Origin: Bacteroidales bacterium
Lineage (GTDB): Bacteria > Bacteroidota > Bacteroidia > Bacteroidales > WCHB1-69
Assembly (NCBI GenBank): GCA_017394765.1
Contig: JAFPXF010000050.1
Coordinates: forward strand, 1 to 14,390
Reading direction: 5' to 3'
DNA length: 14,390 bases
The translations under genes were made by a program, and so were the position numbers. This document shows, in pieces, positions 13,275 to 14,390 of the stretch. Below the pieces are notes generated by a model. The model ran no database searches. It was not told the origin of the DNA and saw nothing but the letters and a program-made list of their open reading frames with translations. Numbering within the stretch: position 1 is the first letter of the stretch; each line of letters begins with the position of its first letter.

Positions 13275-14228
13275 TCAATACGCCAACCGTATGTTGTCAA
13301 CCCACAACACATTGCCCGGACAGCCGGTGAACGCTTCCTGACAGCCGGCGGAGATCTGCAGAATCAGATGGGTGGGCGTCGCATCCGCTTTATAGCCAAT
13401 CTCTTGCACAGGAACCATCTTCCCTTTTGAATTGCGGGCCATATAACGGTCTTTTGACAATTTCTCCCAAGACTTGTGGTTTTGGGTCTTGGTTATGTCC
13501 CCATAGCGTATGGGCAAACGATAGTTGTTTTTCCAGTCGGGGACACTTTTCGTGATGCGTTCCGATGCCGTTCCTACGCGATAGGCGAAGATGTTGCCGT
13601 CGGCATCTTCCCAGCGGTGCTGCAGAAACAGTATGATCTCGCCCGCATCCTGCCCTTGAACAGTGGTCACTTTGGTGGATCCTGTGGCCCGTACCATAGA
13701 CTTTCCCTGCAGTATAACAGCTTTGTAGTCAAGCATCAGAGCCGTCGGTCGTTTCGTGAACGGAATGCCCATGTCAATGGCTTTCATCGGCACTTTGACC
13801 CCTTCCAAGGTCACGGGGTCAAGCAGTCGGCCTGTATAAATGCTGCCGGTGGCTAATGCCTTGAGGTCGATGCCAACGGCTTTGACGGTCTGCAGTGTGG
13901 TCTCCAACCGACAGCAATAGCCCTTGCCCCGTCGCTCCGGAGTGACCGACACGGCGGCTTTCTCCACTCCGCACACTTTGGCGTAGGCATTGCTCGTGCA
14001 CCACGGAGAGCCATTCCTGCCGTAGGGATAGGGCTTGTTCTGACGTAGGGTGTCAGTCTTGGCGATGACATACAGCGCACGGGTCTTGCCGCCCAACAAA
14101 ATCGATTCCTTGATGTAACGCACCGTCCAAGAGTCCATCTTGCCGTATGGAAGATATTCGATTCGCTCTTGGGAATAAAGGGACAGATTCAGGATGGTTG
14201 TCAAAAACAGAAAGAAATATTTTTTCAT
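13275..14228 (-). CDS. Exported PCMD (putative carbohydrate metabolism) domain protein
   Basis: A 317-aa exported protein of the PCMD group, which is frequent in Bacteroidales. The signal peptide is MKKYFFLFLTTILNLSLYS, with cleavage before QERIE. Family features follow: IEYLPYGKMDSWTVRYIKES (start of domain), GSPWCTSNAYAKV, GKGYCCRLET, GIPFTKRPTALMLDYK, LFLQHRWEDADGNIF, PIRYGDITK, MARNSKGKMVPVQEIGY and near the end PGNVLWVDNIRL. The domain fills the whole mature chain. The function is unproven; the fold is jelly-roll-like and often linked to surface glycan use. A 176-base gap separates it from the peroxidase gene downstream, so separate transcripts are likely. No TAnnTTTG box is visible upstream, so its promoter may lie elsewhere. 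Confidence 0.88.
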   Translation of the reverse strand: MKKYFFLFLTTILNLSLYSQERIEYLPYGKMDSWTVRYIKESILLGGKTRALYVIAKTDTLRQNKPYPYGRNGSPWCTSNAYAKVCGVEKAAVSVTPERRGKGYCCRLETTLQTVKAVGIDLKALATGSIYTGRLLDPVTLEGVKVPMKAIDMGIPFTKRPTALMLDYKAVILQGKSMVRATGSTKVTTVQGQDAGEIILFLQHRWEDADGNIFAYRVGTASERITKSVPDWKNNYRLPIRYGDITKTQNHKSWEKLSKDRYMARNSKGKMVPVQEIGYKADATPTHLILQISAGCQEAFTGCPGNVLWVDNIRLAY

Positions 14229-14390
14229 TTATTCGTGCTTTTAAAAATAAATTGAAGAAATTCTGAGAGATAGAGTCTCCAATTTCGCCAAGTATGTCCT
14301 CCGCTTGTACTATAATAGACAAAAGAAGTTTGCTTGTCTTTTATCTTCTTGACGAATCGACAGCTTTGTGAATGGAAGATGTCCACTTTC
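14229..14390. other. Intergenic sequence upstream of the PCMD gene
   Basis: I see no gene, terminator or TAnnTTTG box on either strand in these 162 bases. A minus-strand frame extending to 14322 is a shadow that overlaps the PCMD gene. Confidence 0.4.

Overview
The window looks like a Bacteroidales (Bacteroidota) chromosome of moderate GC. The evidence is a type IX secretion sorting tail on one exported protein, a PCMD-family exported protein, no clear Shine-Dalgarno sequences, and repeated promoter -7 boxes of the Bacteroides type (TAnnTTTG) upstream of several genes.

Positions 1-6664 are an accessory, defence-like region. It opens with the 3' end of a large gene (possibly a helicase) and an Eco57I-type adenine DNA methyltransferase (436-3489). 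Base composition in the methyltransferase drops sharply just after the NPPY catalytic motif and recovers only in the last ~35 codons, as expected if the DNA-recognition half was exchanged. A palindromic repeat sits in frame inside the catalytic half. A 420-bp AT-rich spacer follows, with a promoter-like site inside an inverted repeat and a 27-codon basic ORF. Next comes an AT-rich 409-aa protein of unknown function with a C-terminal R-x4-H (HEPN-like) motif, then a 101-aa protein of unknown function. From 5421 to 6664 there is a repeat nest: three degenerate copies of a ~100-150 bp sequence that encode the same short peptide, and a cluster of four GC-rich stem-loops. A small AT-rich two-gene module, probably toxin-antitoxin, lies between copies B and C.

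From 6665 to the end the DNA is ordinary GC-richer core sequence. On the minus strand are a GNAT acetyltransferase, a PepD-like M20 dipeptidase behind a flavin reductase (probable operon), and an AraC-family regulator. A set of phased direct repeats lies between the regulator and the flavin reductase. Divergent from the regulator is an exported Cthe_2159-like beta-helix protein with a type IX sorting domain. It converges on an exported glutathione peroxidase, followed by an exported PCMD-domain protein.

The most promising material is the first 6.7 kb: a restriction/defence cluster with a mosaic methyltransferase, an unassigned HEPN-like partner, and a repeat family that trails genes and brackets a toxin-antitoxin pair. 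Function there is inferred from motifs and position only.
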